Shown: positions 26,252 through 34,942, counted from the first letter of the stretch. The stretch is DNA of 64,000 nt from UBA1447 sp002329225 (GCA_050946835.1 JBMNVN010000001.1:372001-436000), one strand, 5' to 3'. Program-made: numbers and translations. Notes: generated by a model from the letters alone, not told the origin.

Positions 26252-27184
26252 TCACTCGGCAAACATTTCCGTTGTGAGATATCTTTCGCCGGTATCCGGC
26301 AGTAAAACGACAATTGTTTTATTTTTATTTTCGGGGCGTTTTGCCACTTCACAGGCGGCCCAAAGCGCCGCACCGGAGGATATACCCGCAAGCAGACCTT
26401 CTTCACGGGCCAGGGCACGACCGGTTGTCATGGCATCTTCATTTTTTACAGTAATTACCTCATCATATATTGCCGTATTAAGCGTTTGCGGAACAAACCC
26501 CGCCCCGATGCCCTGAATTTTGTGAGGTCCGGATTTTCCTCCCGACAATACGGGGGAGCCCGCCGGTTCAACGGCTATTACTTTTATGTCCGGATTTTTT
26601 GACTTTAAATATTCACCGGTTCCGCTGATAGTACCGCCGCTGCCGACGGCTGCAACAAAAATATCCGTCTCACCGCCGGTGTCTTCCCAAATTTCCACAC
26701 CGGTTGTCTGTTTGTGAATAGAGGGATTGACGGGATTATTAAATTGATCGGGTATAAAGCTTCCGGGAATACCGGCGGCAATCTCCTGCGCTTTTTCGAT
26801 AGCACCGTTTATTCCTTTTGCTCCTTCCGTCAGCACCACCTCGGCTCCGTAGGCTTTAAGAAGGTTTATGCGCTCCACGCTCATGGTGTCGGGCATGGTT
26901 ATAATAAGCCTGTACCCCTTTGATGCCGCAATAAAGGCAAGGCCTATACCCGTGTTGCCGCTGGTAGGTTCGATAATAACAGAACCGCTTTTAAGCAACC
27001 CTTTTTGCTCGGCATCTTCTATCATAGCTTTTGCTATCCTGTCTTTTGCACTGCCGGCGGGGTTGAATGATTCCAACTTGGCAATCAATTTTGCGGAAAG
27101 TCCCCGATTTTTGCCATAAACGGCAAGTTCCAGAAGCGGAGTTTTGCCCACAAGTTCACTTATGTTCTTTGCTGCTTTAATCAT
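26252..27184 (-). CDS. cysK: Cysteine synthase A (O-acetylserine sulfhydrylase)
   Basis: A PLP enzyme making cysteine from O-acetylserine and sulfide. 310 residues with PLP lysine Lys47 in NPAGSAKDRIA, the substrate loop EPTSGNTGIGLAF, the phosphate-binding GSGGTISGTG and the late AGISSGAALWAA segment. The length and motif spelling fit CysK rather than cystathionine beta-synthase. ATG after AAAGGGG. Flanked by terminators on both sides, so monocistronic. No cysE adjoins it. Confidence 0.95.
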   Translation of the reverse strand: MIKAAKNISELVGKTPLLELAVYGKNRGLSAKLIAKLESFNPAGSAKDRIAKAMIEDAEQKGLLKSGSVIIEPTSGNTGIGLAFIAASKGYRLIITMPDTMSVERINLLKAYGAEVVLTEGAKGINGAIEKAQEIAAGIPGSFIPDQFNNPVNPSIHKQTTGVEIWEDTGGETDIFVAAVGSGGTISGTGEYLKSKNPDIKVIAVEPAGSPVLSGGKSGPHKIQGIGAGFVPQTLNTAIYDEVITVKNEDAMTTGRALAREEGLLAGISSGAALWAACEVAKRPENKNKTIVVLLPDTGERYLTTEMFAE

Positions 27185-27268
27185 TGAGAAACCCCTTTCC
27201 CTTAAAATGCATAACTTTTACTACGCTCATTGTACCCGAATTGACGCTTTAATTAAAGTATAAATATT

Positions 27269-27304
27269 AAGCCCTCGGAAACGGAGAACCGTTCCGGGGC
27301 TTTT
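27269..27304 (-). terminator. Terminator at the end of the ribosomal protein cluster
   Basis: AAGCCC...GGAAACGG and CCGTTCC...GGGGCTT form a long interrupted stem with an AGAA loop (27269-27302). On the minus strand it is followed by an AT-rich tract with short T runs rather than a clean U-tract. Confidence 0.6.
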
Positions 27305-27328
27305 ATCGGTTTCAGATTGCCTTTAAGA

Positions 27329-28078
27329 TTATTCTGCCGGAGTTTCTTCAGCGGGAGCCTCTTCAGCAGGTGCCTCCTCGGCAACGGCTTCTTCGGCAGC
27401 GGTTTCTTCGACAGGCGCTTCCTCAACGGGAGCTTCCTCGACAGCCTCGACAGGAGCCTCTTCGGCAGGGGCTTCCTCAGCGGGCGCTTCTTCAACGAGA
27501 ACTTCTTCAACCGGGGCTTCTTCGACAGCGGCCTCCTCAACAGGCGCTTCTTCCGCAGGAGCCTCAACGGCTGCTTCTTCAACAGTTTCCGCTTCAGCCG
27601 GTGCTTCGGTTTTAACTTCCTCTGCGGGAGCCGCTTTCTTGGCGGCAGGTTTTTCCGTCTTTTTACTGTCAGCCGCTTTTCTGGAGCCTCTGGAGGATTT
27701 CGATTTTGCGGTCTGAGCCGCCTTCTCTTCCGGGCTTTCCACAAGCTCGATTATGCACATTTCAGCCGCATCGCCTCTTCTGGCGGCGGTACGCACAATC
27801 CTGGTATATCCCCCGGGGACATCCCTGTACTTGGGAGCGATTTCGTCAAAAAGCTTTTTGACTACATCTTCTTTAGTAATAAAAGCTAAGGCTCTGCGCC
27901 TGGCGCTGAGGTTATCCGCTTTGGCGGCGGTTATCATTTTTTCCGTCACGGCACGAACTTCTTTCGCTCTGGTGACGGTAGTTTCGATACTGCCTTTTTC
28001 CAACAGATATGTTACCAAGCCTCTGAGCATGGACTTACGGTGGTCCGTGGCTCTGCCAAGCTTTCTGGTTCCGGGCAT
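27329..28078 (-). CDS. rplQ: Ribosomal protein L17 with long acidic C-terminal extension
   Basis: The first ~115 residues are a normal bL17 (MPGTRKLGRATDHRKSML at the start; ARRGDAAEMCIIELVE at the end). ATG at 28078 has AAGGAG ten bases upstream; a GTG nine bases earlier is too close to that site. The protein then continues for about 130 residues not found in a standard L17 (about 112-130 in total): a Lys/Ser-rich segment (about 120-150) and then about 100 residues built from EEAP(A/V) units, almost wholly Ala, Glu, Pro and Val, ending TPAE. The frame is intact and there is no second domain, so this is a disordered acidic tail added to a 50S protein. Last gene of the cluster. Confidence 0.95.
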   Translation of the reverse strand: MPGTRKLGRATDHRKSMLRGLVTYLLEKGSIETTVTRAKEVRAVTEKMITAAKADNLSARRRALAFITKEDVVKKLFDEIAPKYRDVPGGYTRIVRTAARRGDAAEMCIIELVESPEEKAAQTAKSKSSRGSRKAADSKKTEKPAAKKAAPAEEVKTEAPAEAETVEEAAVEAPAEEAPVEEAAVEEAPVEEVLVEEAPAEEAPAEEAPVEAVEEAPVEEAPVEETAAEEAVAEEAPAEEAPAEETPAE

Positions 28079-28119
28079 AAAACTCACACTCCTTGATGTG
28101 TTTGATAGAGGTTGGAGGA

Positions 28120-29070
28120 TTACTCCTCTTCTTTGCGCAGACTAAGGTTCAGGGCGTCTAATTTGGATAAAACTTCATCCAGTGACTTTCTGCCCAGATT
28201 TCTGACCTTCATCATATCTTCTTCCGTCTTGCTGATCAATTCTTCCACGGTGTTGATATTCGCTCTCTTCAGGCAATTGAAAGAGCGAACGGAAAGATCA
28301 AGTTCTTCAATGGTCATCTCAAGTACACGGCCGTCGTCATCGTTGTTTGTAGTTACCATTACCTCGGTGTCATAGGCTTCCTCTGAGAGGTTGCCGAAAA
28401 GGTCAAGATGATCGTTGAGGATCTTGGCGCCTAAAGAAACGGCTTCTTTAGCGTTGATGGTACCGTTTGTCCAAACTTCCAATGTAAGTTTGTCAAAGTC
28501 GGTAATTTGTTCTACACGTGTGTTTTCAATGGTGTAGTTAACTTTGGACACGGGAGAATAGATGGAGTCAATAGCGATTACACCGATTACAGGTTGCATA
28601 AGCTGCTTGTTCTTTTCAGCGGAAACATAACCCCGGCCCTTATCACAGGTAAGTTCCATGTTGATTCGCGCTTCCTCATCAAGGGAAGCTATATGAAGCT
28701 CGGGATTAAGGATTTCAACCTCGGTATCGGTTTTAATATCCGCAGCGGTTACCTCACAAGGGCCGCTTGCATCAATGTAAAGCGTTTTCGGGCCGTCCCC
28801 GTGGATTCTCAGAATAACGCTTTTTAGGTTGAGAACGATCTCGGTCACGTCTTCTTTTACGCCTTTGATAGTGGAAAACTCATGAAGAATGCCTTCAATC
28901 TTAACTGATGTTATAGCATATCCGGGCAGAGAGGACAGCAAGACACGTCTCATGCTGTTCCCGAGCGTTGTACCAAAACCTCTTTCCAGCGGTTCAACGA
29001 CAAACTTACCATAGGTTCCGTTGAACAGAAGATCGGTTGTTTCAATTCTCGGCTGTTCGATTCCTATCAT
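28120..29070 (-). CDS. rpoA: RNA polymerase alpha subunit
   Basis: 316 residues, full length. The N-terminal assembly domain has KFVVEPLERGFGTTLGNSMRRVLLSSLPG; the C-terminal domain (about 245-316) has LDLSVRSFNCLKRANINTVEEL and VRNLGRKSLDEV, the UP-element and activator-binding helix-hairpin-helix. Sits in the usual alpha-operon place between rpsD and rplQ. ATG after GGAGGG. Confidence 0.98.
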   Translation of the reverse strand: MIGIEQPRIETTDLLFNGTYGKFVVEPLERGFGTTLGNSMRRVLLSSLPGYAITSVKIEGILHEFSTIKGVKEDVTEIVLNLKSVILRIHGDGPKTLYIDASGPCEVTAADIKTDTEVEILNPELHIASLDEEARINMELTCDKGRGYVSAEKNKQLMQPVIGVIAIDSIYSPVSKVNYTIENTRVEQITDFDKLTLEVWTNGTINAKEAVSLGAKILNDHLDLFGNLSEEAYDTEVMVTTNNDDDGRVLEMTIEELDLSVRSFNCLKRANINTVEELISKTEEDMMKVRNLGRKSLDEVLSKLDALNLSLRKEEE

Positions 29071-29140
29071 ATATAGCCCTCCTTATTTAAACGCAGGCTC
29101 AATACCTGCAGGTATAAAGCAAAGCAAAAGCAAAATTTCG

Positions 29141-29767
29141 TTATTTGGAATAGAACTCGACGATGAGATGCTCTTCAACCGGAACTGACATTTGTTCACG
29201 TTCCGGCATAGCCAAAACTTTCGCTTCCTGTGTTTCTTTGTTGAGTTCAAGCCACTCGGGAACAGGGCGTGAACCGCCGTTTTCAAGAATGGTCTTAAAC
29301 TTTTCACTGTCTTTGCTTTTAGCCTTTATGCTGATGAGATCCCCGACTTTAACAAGGAAAGAGGGGATATCAACTTTTTTACCGTTAACCCTGAAATGAC
29401 CGTGGGTTACCAATTGGCGTGCCTCTGCTCTGGAGTTGGCCCAGCCCAAAAGAAAAACGACATTGTCCATACGGGTTTCGCAAAAACGCAGCAGATTTTC
29501 ACCCGTCATGCCTTCTTTGCGTTCGGCCATGATAAAGTATCTGTGGAACTGGCCTTCCTGAATACCGTAGTAACGTCTTGCCTGCTGCTTTGCACGCAGT
29601 TGGAGACCGTACTCGGAAGCCTTTTTGCGACCCTGACCGTGCTGGCCGGGAGCATAGGCACGGCGCTCAAGAGAGCATTTGCCCGTATAGCAGCGTTCGC
29701 CTTTTAAGAACAGCTTTTTGCCTTCACGGCGGCACAGTTTACACACCGCACCGGTATATCTTGACAT
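29141..29767 (-). CDS. rpsD: Ribosomal protein S4, zinc-binding form
   Basis: 208 residues of uS4. The N-terminus carries Cys9, Cys12, Cys26 and Cys31 (CKLC...C....C), the four-cysteine zinc form. The S4 RNA-binding domain RLDNVVFL-like segment (here ETRMDNVVFLLGWANSRAEARQLVTHGHFRVNG) follows. S4 normally represses the alpha operon; I did not identify its target site here. ATG after AGGAGGTG. Confidence 0.97.
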   Translation of the reverse strand: MSRYTGAVCKLCRREGKKLFLKGERCYTGKCSLERRAYAPGQHGQGRKKASEYGLQLRAKQQARRYYGIQEGQFHRYFIMAERKEGMTGENLLRFCETRMDNVVFLLGWANSRAEARQLVTHGHFRVNGKKVDIPSFLVKVGDLISIKAKSKDSEKFKTILENGGSRPVPEWLELNKETQEAKVLAMPEREQMSVPVEEHLIVEFYSK

Positions 29768-29792
29768 ATGTTACACCTCCTGAATTGTTGGG

Positions 29793-30203
29793 TTATACCC
29801 GCCTTCTTTTAGGCGGACGGCAGCCGTTGTGGGGGATGGGAGTCACATCTTTAATCATGGTGACTTCCAGCCCGGCGGACTGTAAAGATCTGATTGCCGC
29901 TTCACGGCCCGAACCCGGACCTTTAACATAAACTTCCACGCTTTTAAGGCCATGTTCCATAGCGGCCTTTGCAGCGGTTTCCCCTGCGGTTTGTGCGGCA
30001 AAGGGAGTGGATTTTCTTGAACCCCTGAAGCCCATTTCGCCGGCACTTGCCCAGGAAAGTGCGTTGCCTTGCGTGTCGGTTATAGTGACTATGGTGTTAT
30101 TAAAGGTAGATTGGATATGAGCGGCGCCTTTTTCAATATTCTTGCGCTCTCTACGTCTTCTCGTAGAAGCTGCCTTTTTGCCGCCAGCTGCTTTAGTAGC
30201 CAT
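29793..30203 (-). CDS. rpsK: Ribosomal protein S11
   Basis: 136 residues of uS11 with a short Lys/Arg/Ala-rich N-terminal extension. Motifs AHIQSTFNNTIVTITD, GFRGSRKSTPFAAQ and the C-terminal PHNGCRPPKRRRV tail are intact. Forms part of the 30S platform. Between rpsM and rpsD in the alpha-operon order. Confidence 0.97.
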   Translation of the reverse strand: MATKAAGGKKAASTRRRRERKNIEKGAAHIQSTFNNTIVTITDTQGNALSWASAGEMGFRGSRKSTPFAAQTAGETAAKAAMEHGLKSVEVYVKGPGSGREAAIRSLQSAGLEVTMIKDVTPIPHNGCRPPKRRRV

Positions 30204-30218
30204 TTTACCCTCCTTAAA

Positions 30219-30587
30219 TTACTTCTTCTTGTTTGCGACAGTCCTCTTGGGACCTTTGCGGGTTCTTGCGTTTGTCTTGGAACGCTGTCCCCTTACGGGC
30301 AGGCCCTTGCGGTGACGCACGCCGCGGTAACAACCGATTTCCACAAGACGCTTGATGTCAAACGCCACATCACGGCGCATGTCACCTTCGACTTTGCAGT
30401 GATGGTCAATGTATTCACGCAATTTTGCAACATCGCTTTCGGATAAATCCCTTACTCTCGTGTCGGGATTAACACCGGTTGCCGCGATGATTTCACTTGC
30501 GGTTTTGCGACCTATTCCGTAAATATAGGTAAGTCCGATTTCTACCCTTTTTTCTTTCGGCAGGTCAACACCTGAAATACGCGCCAT
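30219..30587 (-). CDS. rpsM: Ribosomal protein S13
   Basis: 122 residues of uS13, a 30S head protein contacting the P-site tRNA and the 50S. MARISGVDLPKEKRVEIGLTYIYGIG, the helix-hairpin-helix, and the RGVRHRKGLPVRGQRSKTNARTRKG tail are canonical. The basic tail ends VANKKK. Follows rpmJ. Confidence 0.97.
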   Translation of the reverse strand: MARISGVDLPKEKRVEIGLTYIYGIGRKTASEIIAATGVNPDTRVRDLSESDVAKLREYIDHHCKVEGDMRRDVAFDIKRLVEIGCYRGVRHRKGLPVRGQRSKTNARTRKGPKRTVANKKK

Positions 30588-30621
30588 TTACAGATACACC
30601 TCCATTGATGGTTTGCGCAGG

Positions 30622-30735
30622 TTAACCCTGGCGCTGTTTGTGTTTGGGATTTTCACAGATAACCATGATCTTCCCTTTACGCTTGATGACTTTGCATTTT
30701 TCACAGATTTTCTTTACAGAAGGTCTGACTTTCAT
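30622..30735 (-). CDS. rpmJ: Ribosomal protein L36, zinc-binding form
   Basis: 37 residues, starting MKVRPSVKKICEKCK at the ATG at 30735 and stopping at 30622-30624. Cys11, Cys14, Cys27 and His32 give the zinc-ribbon (C-plus) form. AAGGAGGGTG lies upstream. It sits between infA and rpsM, the standard place. Confidence 0.96.
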   Translation of the reverse strand: MKVRPSVKKICEKCKVIKRKGKIMVICENPKHKQRQG

Positions 30736-30755
30736 TTGTATACACCCTCCTTAAA

Positions 30756-30974
30756 CTACTTTGAACGCCATGTAATGCGGCCGCGGGTCAGGTCATAGGG
30801 AGACATCTCTACCGTAACCTTGTCGCCCGGCAGGATGCGGATATAGTTCATACGCAGTTTGCCGGAAATGTGAGCAAGTATCCGATGCTTGTTTTCCAAC
30901 TCGACCTGAAACGTAGCGTTCGGCAATGCTTCAACAACAATACCTTCCACTTCGATCATATCCTGCTTAGACAT
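30756..30974 (-). CDS. infA: Translation initiation factor IF-1
   Basis: 72 residues of the S1/OB-fold factor that binds the ribosomal A site. The start is the ATG at 30974 (MSKQDMIEVEG), after GAGGAGGGG; an upstream in-frame codon at 31010 lies inside the KOW gene. Motifs NATFQVELENKHRILAHISGKLRMN and DLTRGRITWR are canonical. One base separates it from the stop of the KOW gene. Confidence 0.96.
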   Translation of the reverse strand: MSKQDMIEVEGIVVEALPNATFQVELENKHRILAHISGKLRMNYIRILPGDKVTVEMSPYDLTRGRITWRSK

Positions 30975-30975
30975 T

Positions 30976-31239
30976 CTACCCCTCCTCTTTTGGGCCGTCG
31001 CTCCGGGCAAAGCCGGCCAGCGCTTTTCTTAATGCCCGGTTGGTTTTTGTTTGTTCCGGCGTGAGAGTCCGTCCCGTATTTATCAAATGCGCCGGATTCT
31101 TCCGTTTCGGCCGTTCAAGCGGCCTCTCTTTGCCGTCGCAGACCGTTATACGCTCCGCTTCGATTTCCATCACCGCAAGGAGTTTTCCTTTGTCCCTTCC
31201 TGCGGCGGATTCTACCACACTGTAAATTTGAAAACCCAT
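30976..31239 (-). CDS. KOW-domain RNA-binding protein (L14e-like)
   Basis: 87 residues beginning with a KOW-like segment (IYSVVESAAGRDKGKLLAVM) followed by a basic region (PLERPKRKNPAHL) and an Arg/Lys helix. Proteins of this kind, related to archaeal/eukaryotic L14e, are commonly encoded between map and infA in Clostridia and Bacilli. Their role is unproven; binding to ribosomal RNA is the usual suggestion. The coupling to infA (one-base gap) supports a translation role. Confidence 0.8.
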   Translation of the reverse strand: MGFQIYSVVESAAGRDKGKLLAVMEIEAERITVCDGKERPLERPKRKNPAHLINTGRTLTPEQTKTNRALRKALAGFARSDGPKEEG

Positions 31240-31255
31240 TGTACCCGTCCCCGCT

Positions 31256-32005
31256 TTACAGCTGAGTAAGTATCCGGGGGCCTTCTTCGGTTATGGCCAC
31301 AGTGTGTTCAAAGTGGGCAGACAGCTTGCCGTCACGGGTTTTAACCGTCCAGCCGTCCGGCATTACCCTAACTTGAGCGGTTCCGAGGTTTATCATCGGC
31401 TCAATTGCCAGTGTCATTCCCGGCATAAGCCTTGCACCCCGTCCGGCTTTTGCATAGTTAGGCACAGAAGGATCTTCGTGAAGATTGGATCCTACTCCGT
31501 GACCGGTAAACTCCCTGACCACGCTATAGCCCCTCGATTCACAATAAGTTTGAATCGCGTGGCCTATATCTCCGACTCTGCCGCCTGCAACACAAGCCTG
31601 AATTCCCATATAGAGACTTTCTCTGGTTGTGTCACTCAGCCGCTTCGCTTCGGGACTGATATCCCCCGCCGCGAAAGTGGCGGCATTGTCGCCGATATAA
31701 CCGTTGAGTTCGGCTCCCAAGTCAATGCTGACCAAGTCGCCTGCTTTGATGACGCGCTCCGGCGTCGGGATACCGTGAATTACTTCGTCGTTGATAGACA
31801 CACAGGTTGCTGCGGGAAAGCCGTTGTAGTGCAGAAAAGCGGGTTTTGCTCCGTGTTTTACTATGTAGTCGGCTGCAATCCGGTCAATTTCGGCTGTGGT
31901 GATACCGGGTTGTACAGCCTTACCCGCTTCCCGCAACGCTTCGGCAGAGATTATGCAAGCCTCTCGCATAAGTTCCAGTTCTCTGTCGGATTTTATTACA
32001 ATCAT
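31256..32005 (-). CDS. map: Type I methionine aminopeptidase
   Basis: 249 residues. Removes the N-terminal Met from nascent proteins using two metal ions. The five ligands are visible in the expected motifs: Asp in SIDLGAE, Asp in GDNAATF, His in FTGHGVG, Glu in AIEPMI and Glu in HFEHTV; a further His in PAFLHYNG lines the substrate pocket. No N-terminal zinc finger or SH3-like extension (type Ia). It follows secY after 39 bp, with no adk gene between. Confidence 0.97.
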   Translation of the reverse strand: MIVIKSDRELELMREACIISAEALREAGKAVQPGITTAEIDRIAADYIVKHGAKPAFLHYNGFPAATCVSINDEVIHGIPTPERVIKAGDLVSIDLGAELNGYIGDNAATFAAGDISPEAKRLSDTTRESLYMGIQACVAGGRVGDIGHAIQTYCESRGYSVVREFTGHGVGSNLHEDPSVPNYAKAGRGARLMPGMTLAIEPMINLGTAQVRVMPDGWTVKTRDGKLSAHFEHTVAITEEGPRILTQL

Positions 32006-32044
32006 GCTTTTCCTCCGAGGTAGCGCCTGTCAAACTTGCGGTTA

Positions 32045-33406
32045 TCAGTCAAGAAAGCCCTTGTAGTGACGCAGCATCATCTGGCTTTCCAGCTGTTTGG
32101 TGGTTTCAAGAGCAACACCGACCATAATTATGATGGATGTGCCGCCCAAGGATACGTTCATTCCGGAGGGATGATCAAAACCTTTTGTGAGAATGAGCGT
32201 AGTTACCTGAGAGAAAACGATGGGGAACAGGGCAATAACACTGAGCAGAAGTGCGCCGAGAAGAGTGATTCTTGAAAGAATCTTGGCGATGAACTTTGCC
32301 GTAGGATCACCGGGACGGATGCCCGGGATAGTGCCGCTGTTTTTGCGGATATTGTTCGCCATTTCAATGGGGTTGTATTGGATAGTAGCATAGAAGAAAG
32401 CGAACCCGATAATCATAAAAAAGTAGATAATGGTATAGAACCAGTGTTCCTGAGAAAACAGATTGAAAAACTTATCAAGCCCGGAACCTTCTTCCACGGT
32501 CATAAACATCTTTACCGTGGGCGGAAGAGATAAAATCGAACTGGCAAAAATGACGGGCATAACGCCGGACATATTGACCTTAATCGGAATATGGGTGCTT
32601 TGTCCTCCGTACATTTTACGGCCGACCACCCGTTTAGCATACTGTACGGGAAGTCGCCGTTCGGCGTTATCCATCCAGACAATAAAGGCAATCATTAAGA
32701 TTAAAAGTACGGCCACTAACGGTGAAAGCACATAGAAGGGGCCGCCCCTGGCAATATAGCCGATTTGGGGATTCGTGGAGAAAAGCTGTGCAATGAGGGT
32801 AGGCATTCTGGACACTATACCGGCAAACAAAATAATGGAAATGCCGTTGCCGATGCCCTTGTCGTTTATCTGCTCACCCAACCACATAAGAAGGGCTACA
32901 CCCGCCGTAAAGCAGAGAATAATGATAAACGCCTGAAATACAGCCCAACCGCCTGTAAATCTTTCGCCGGCGGCGTTTGTGGAAAGGAAGTTTCCGTTGC
33001 GCAGATAGAAGTAATAAGCGGTACTCTGCATTATACCCAATATAACGGTAACATATCTGGTGATAGCGGCAATCTTTTTACGCCCGACTTCCCCTTCTTT
33101 TTGCAGCCTTTCAAGGTAGGGAATTGCTACCGCAAGCAGCTGCATGATGATTGAGGAGTTTATGTAGGGGGTAATGGACATTGCAAAAATAGTGCCGTAG
33201 TTGAAAGCGTTACCGGTCATCATTGTAAGGTAGTTCATAAAGGTGCCGGCATTTTCCTGTCCGGCAAGAATACCTTCCGCTCCGATGCTGACGAAAGGAA
33301 CCGGTACGGCGCTGCCGATTCTGAAAATCAGGACGATCAATGCCGTGAAGAGCAGTTTTTTACGGATTTCAACGATTTTCCATGCGTTAATAAGCGTTTG
33401 GAACAT
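32045..33406 (-). CDS. secY: Protein translocase subunit SecY
   Basis: 453 residues with ten transmembrane helices, the protein-conducting channel of the Sec system. Family landmarks are RIGSAVPVPFVSI in helix 1, the plug region after it, SIIMQLLAVAIPYLERLQKEGEVGRKK, GIGNGISIILFAGI and the cytoplasmic loop RRLPVQYAKRVVGRKMYGGQ. ATG after GAGGTG overlapping the end of the L15 gene region (one-base gap). The large number of secreted proteins in this window would pass through this channel. Confidence 0.98.
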   Translation of the reverse strand: MFQTLINAWKIVEIRKKLLFTALIVLIFRIGSAVPVPFVSIGAEGILAGQENAGTFMNYLTMMTGNAFNYGTIFAMSITPYINSSIIMQLLAVAIPYLERLQKEGEVGRKKIAAITRYVTVILGIMQSTAYYFYLRNGNFLSTNAAGERFTGGWAVFQAFIIILCFTAGVALLMWLGEQINDKGIGNGISIILFAGIVSRMPTLIAQLFSTNPQIGYIARGGPFYVLSPLVAVLLILMIAFIVWMDNAERRLPVQYAKRVVGRKMYGGQSTHIPIKVNMSGVMPVIFASSILSLPPTVKMFMTVEEGSGLDKFFNLFSQEHWFYTIIYFFMIIGFAFFYATIQYNPIEMANNIRKNSGTIPGIRPGDPTAKFIAKILSRITLLGALLLSVIALFPIVFSQVTTLILTKGFDHPSGMNVSLGGTSIIIMVGVALETTKQLESQMMLRHYKGFLD

Positions 33407-33407
33407 G

Positions 33408-33851
33408 TTAAATCACCTCTGCCTTTCCTCCGGCAGCTTCGATTTTCTGTTTAGCGGAATCGGAAAAGGCATTGACTTTAACGGTGAGTTTCTTTGTGAT
33501 TGCGCCGTTTCCCAAAATCTTAACACCGTCTAAACTCTTTTTAATCAAGCCTTTCTCAATCAAAGCATCAATGTCAACAACCGCACCGTCTTCAAAACTT
33601 CTTTCAAGGGCGGCAAGGTTGAGTATAACTATCTCTTTGCCGAAAATGTTGACAAAACCTCTTTTGGGAACTCTTCTTTGCAAAGGCATTTGGCCGCCTT
33701 CAAAACCGGGATGCATACCGCGGCCTGCACGGGATTTTTGCCCCTTGTGGCCTTTGCCCGAGGTTTTACCGTGACCGGATGCCATACCCCGACCCACGCG
33801 TTTGCGTGCTTTTTTAGCGCCGGGTTCCTGGGAAAGCTCATAAAGCTTCAT
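33408..33851 (-). CDS. rplO: Ribosomal protein L15
   Basis: 147 residues of uL15. The glycine/arginine-rich N-terminal tail (KRVGRGMASGHGKTSGKGHKGQ) that threads into the 50S is intact, followed by the globular KOW-less domain ending AAGGKAEVI. Its ATG shares a base with the stop of rpmD (TAATG). Confidence 0.97.
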   Translation of the reverse strand: MKLYELSQEPGAKKARKRVGRGMASGHGKTSGKGHKGQKSRAGRGMHPGFEGGQMPLQRRVPKRGFVNIFGKEIVILNLAALERSFEDGAVVDIDALIEKGLIKKSLDGVKILGNGAITKKLTVKVNAFSDSAKQKIEAAGGKAEVI

Positions 33852-34048
33852 TAGTTGGTACCTCCTTTGCCGTCCTTGTTGGTCTCGACAAGGTGAGCAA
33901 TCTTCTTTACCTTGCCGAGAGTGGCGGGATTCTCCGGATGAAAGGAGGAATCACCAATTTTGCGCAGACCCAAGGCATGTGCGGTAGCAATTTGCGATTT
34001 GGTGCTGCCAATCAGGCTTTTTACGAGTGTTACTTGTAAATCTGCCAT
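33851..34048 (-). CDS. rpmD: Ribosomal protein L30
   Basis: 65 residues of uL30 (LQVTLVKSLIGSTKSQIATAHALGLRKIG), slightly longer than the usual 59-60 because of a short KDGKGGTN tail. Stop and the rplO start overlap by one base. Confidence 0.96.
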   Translation of the reverse strand: MADLQVTLVKSLIGSTKSQIATAHALGLRKIGDSSFHPENPATLGKVKKIAHLVETNKDGKGGTN

Positions 34049-34061
34049 CGTTTAACCCTCC

Positions 34062-34562
34062 TCAGCCGATAATTTCTTTAACGGTTTTGCCGCGAATAGC
34101 GGCTACGTCTTCTACATTGCGCAGTCTCATCAGGCCGTCCAATGTTGCCTTGACAACATTGCCGGGGTTATTGGAGCGCAACGCTTTTGTTCTGATATCT
34201 TTTATGCCTACCGTTTCGACAACGGCACGAACCGGTCCGCCGGCAATAACGCCGGTACCGGGGGCGGCGGGTTTGAGCAAGACGACACCGGCGCCGAATT
34301 TGCCCGTTATTTCATGAGGGATGGTTGTTCCCTTAAGAGCAATTTGGACAAGGTTTTTCTTGGCGTCTTCGATTCCCTTGCGAATCGCGTCCGGAACCTC
34401 GCCGGATTTGCCCATTCCCAAGCCGATTATCCCGTTTCCGTCGCCTACAACTACAAGTGCGGCAAACTTAAAGTTTCTTCCGCCCTTAACGGTTTTTGAA
34501 ACGCGGTTGATGGATACAACACGCTCGGTAAGTTCCAATGTGGATGCATCAATCTTTGACAA
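34062..34562 (-). CDS. rpsE: Ribosomal protein S5
   Basis: 166 residues of uS5. Starts with TTG at 34562 (MSKIDASTLEL), eight bases after AGGGAGGG. Contains VVSINRVSKTVKGGRNFKF and the GLGMGKSGEVPDAIRKGIEDAKKNL loop that affects decoding accuracy. Confidence 0.96.
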   Translation of the reverse strand: MSKIDASTLELTERVVSINRVSKTVKGGRNFKFAALVVVGDGNGIIGLGMGKSGEVPDAIRKGIEDAKKNLVQIALKGTTIPHEITGKFGAGVVLLKPAAPGTGVIAGGPVRAVVETVGIKDIRTKALRSNNPGNVVKATLDGLMRLRNVEDVAAIRGKTVKEIIG

Positions 34563-34582
34563 GCGAATTTCCCTCCCTTTTC

Positions 34583-34942
34583 TCAGAACTCCAGGCCGCC
34601 CTGACGGGCACCCTCGGCGAGTTCCTTGACTCTTCCATGATATATATAGCCGCCACGGTCAAAAACAACTTTTTTAATACCCTTTTTGACAGCCTTGGCC
34701 GCCAACTGTTCTCCAACCTTCTTAGCTGCCGACTTGTTGCCGCCGTAATCCTTAAAATCTTTATCCATGCTGCTTGCGGAAACCAGCGTTACACCGTTGG
34801 TGTCATCGATAATCTGCGCATAGATATTGCTTAATGAACGGAATACGTTCAAACGGGGGCAAGCGGCTGTGCCGTGTATGTTTTTGCGAGCTCTTTTGTG
34901 GCGTTTTTGCCTGGCCTTGTTAGTGTTCGGTTTATTGACCAT
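34583..34942 (-). CDS. rplR: Ribosomal protein L18
   Basis: 119 residues of uL18, the 5S rRNA-binding protein. I place the start at the ATG at 34942 (MVNKPNTNKARQKRHKR), with AAGGAG ten bases upstream; a longer in-frame start at 34999 would add 19 residues unlike the family. Motifs PRLNVFRSLSNIYAQIIDD and VVFDRGGYIYHGRVKELAEGAR are intact. An unusually long, structured 140-bp spacer separates it from rplF. Confidence 0.95.
   Translation of the reverse strand: MVNKPNTNKARQKRHKRARKNIHGTAACPRLNVFRSLSNIYAQIIDDTNGVTLVSASSMDKDFKDYGGNKSAAKKVGEQLAAKAVKKGIKKVVFDRGGYIYHGRVKELAEGARQGGLEF

Noticed and set aside
27317..27889. 190-residue frame on the plus strand opposite the L17 tail, rich in Phe, Gly and Arg
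   Set aside because: It is the complement of the GCT/GAA-type repeats that encode the acidic tail of L17, and has no start signal.
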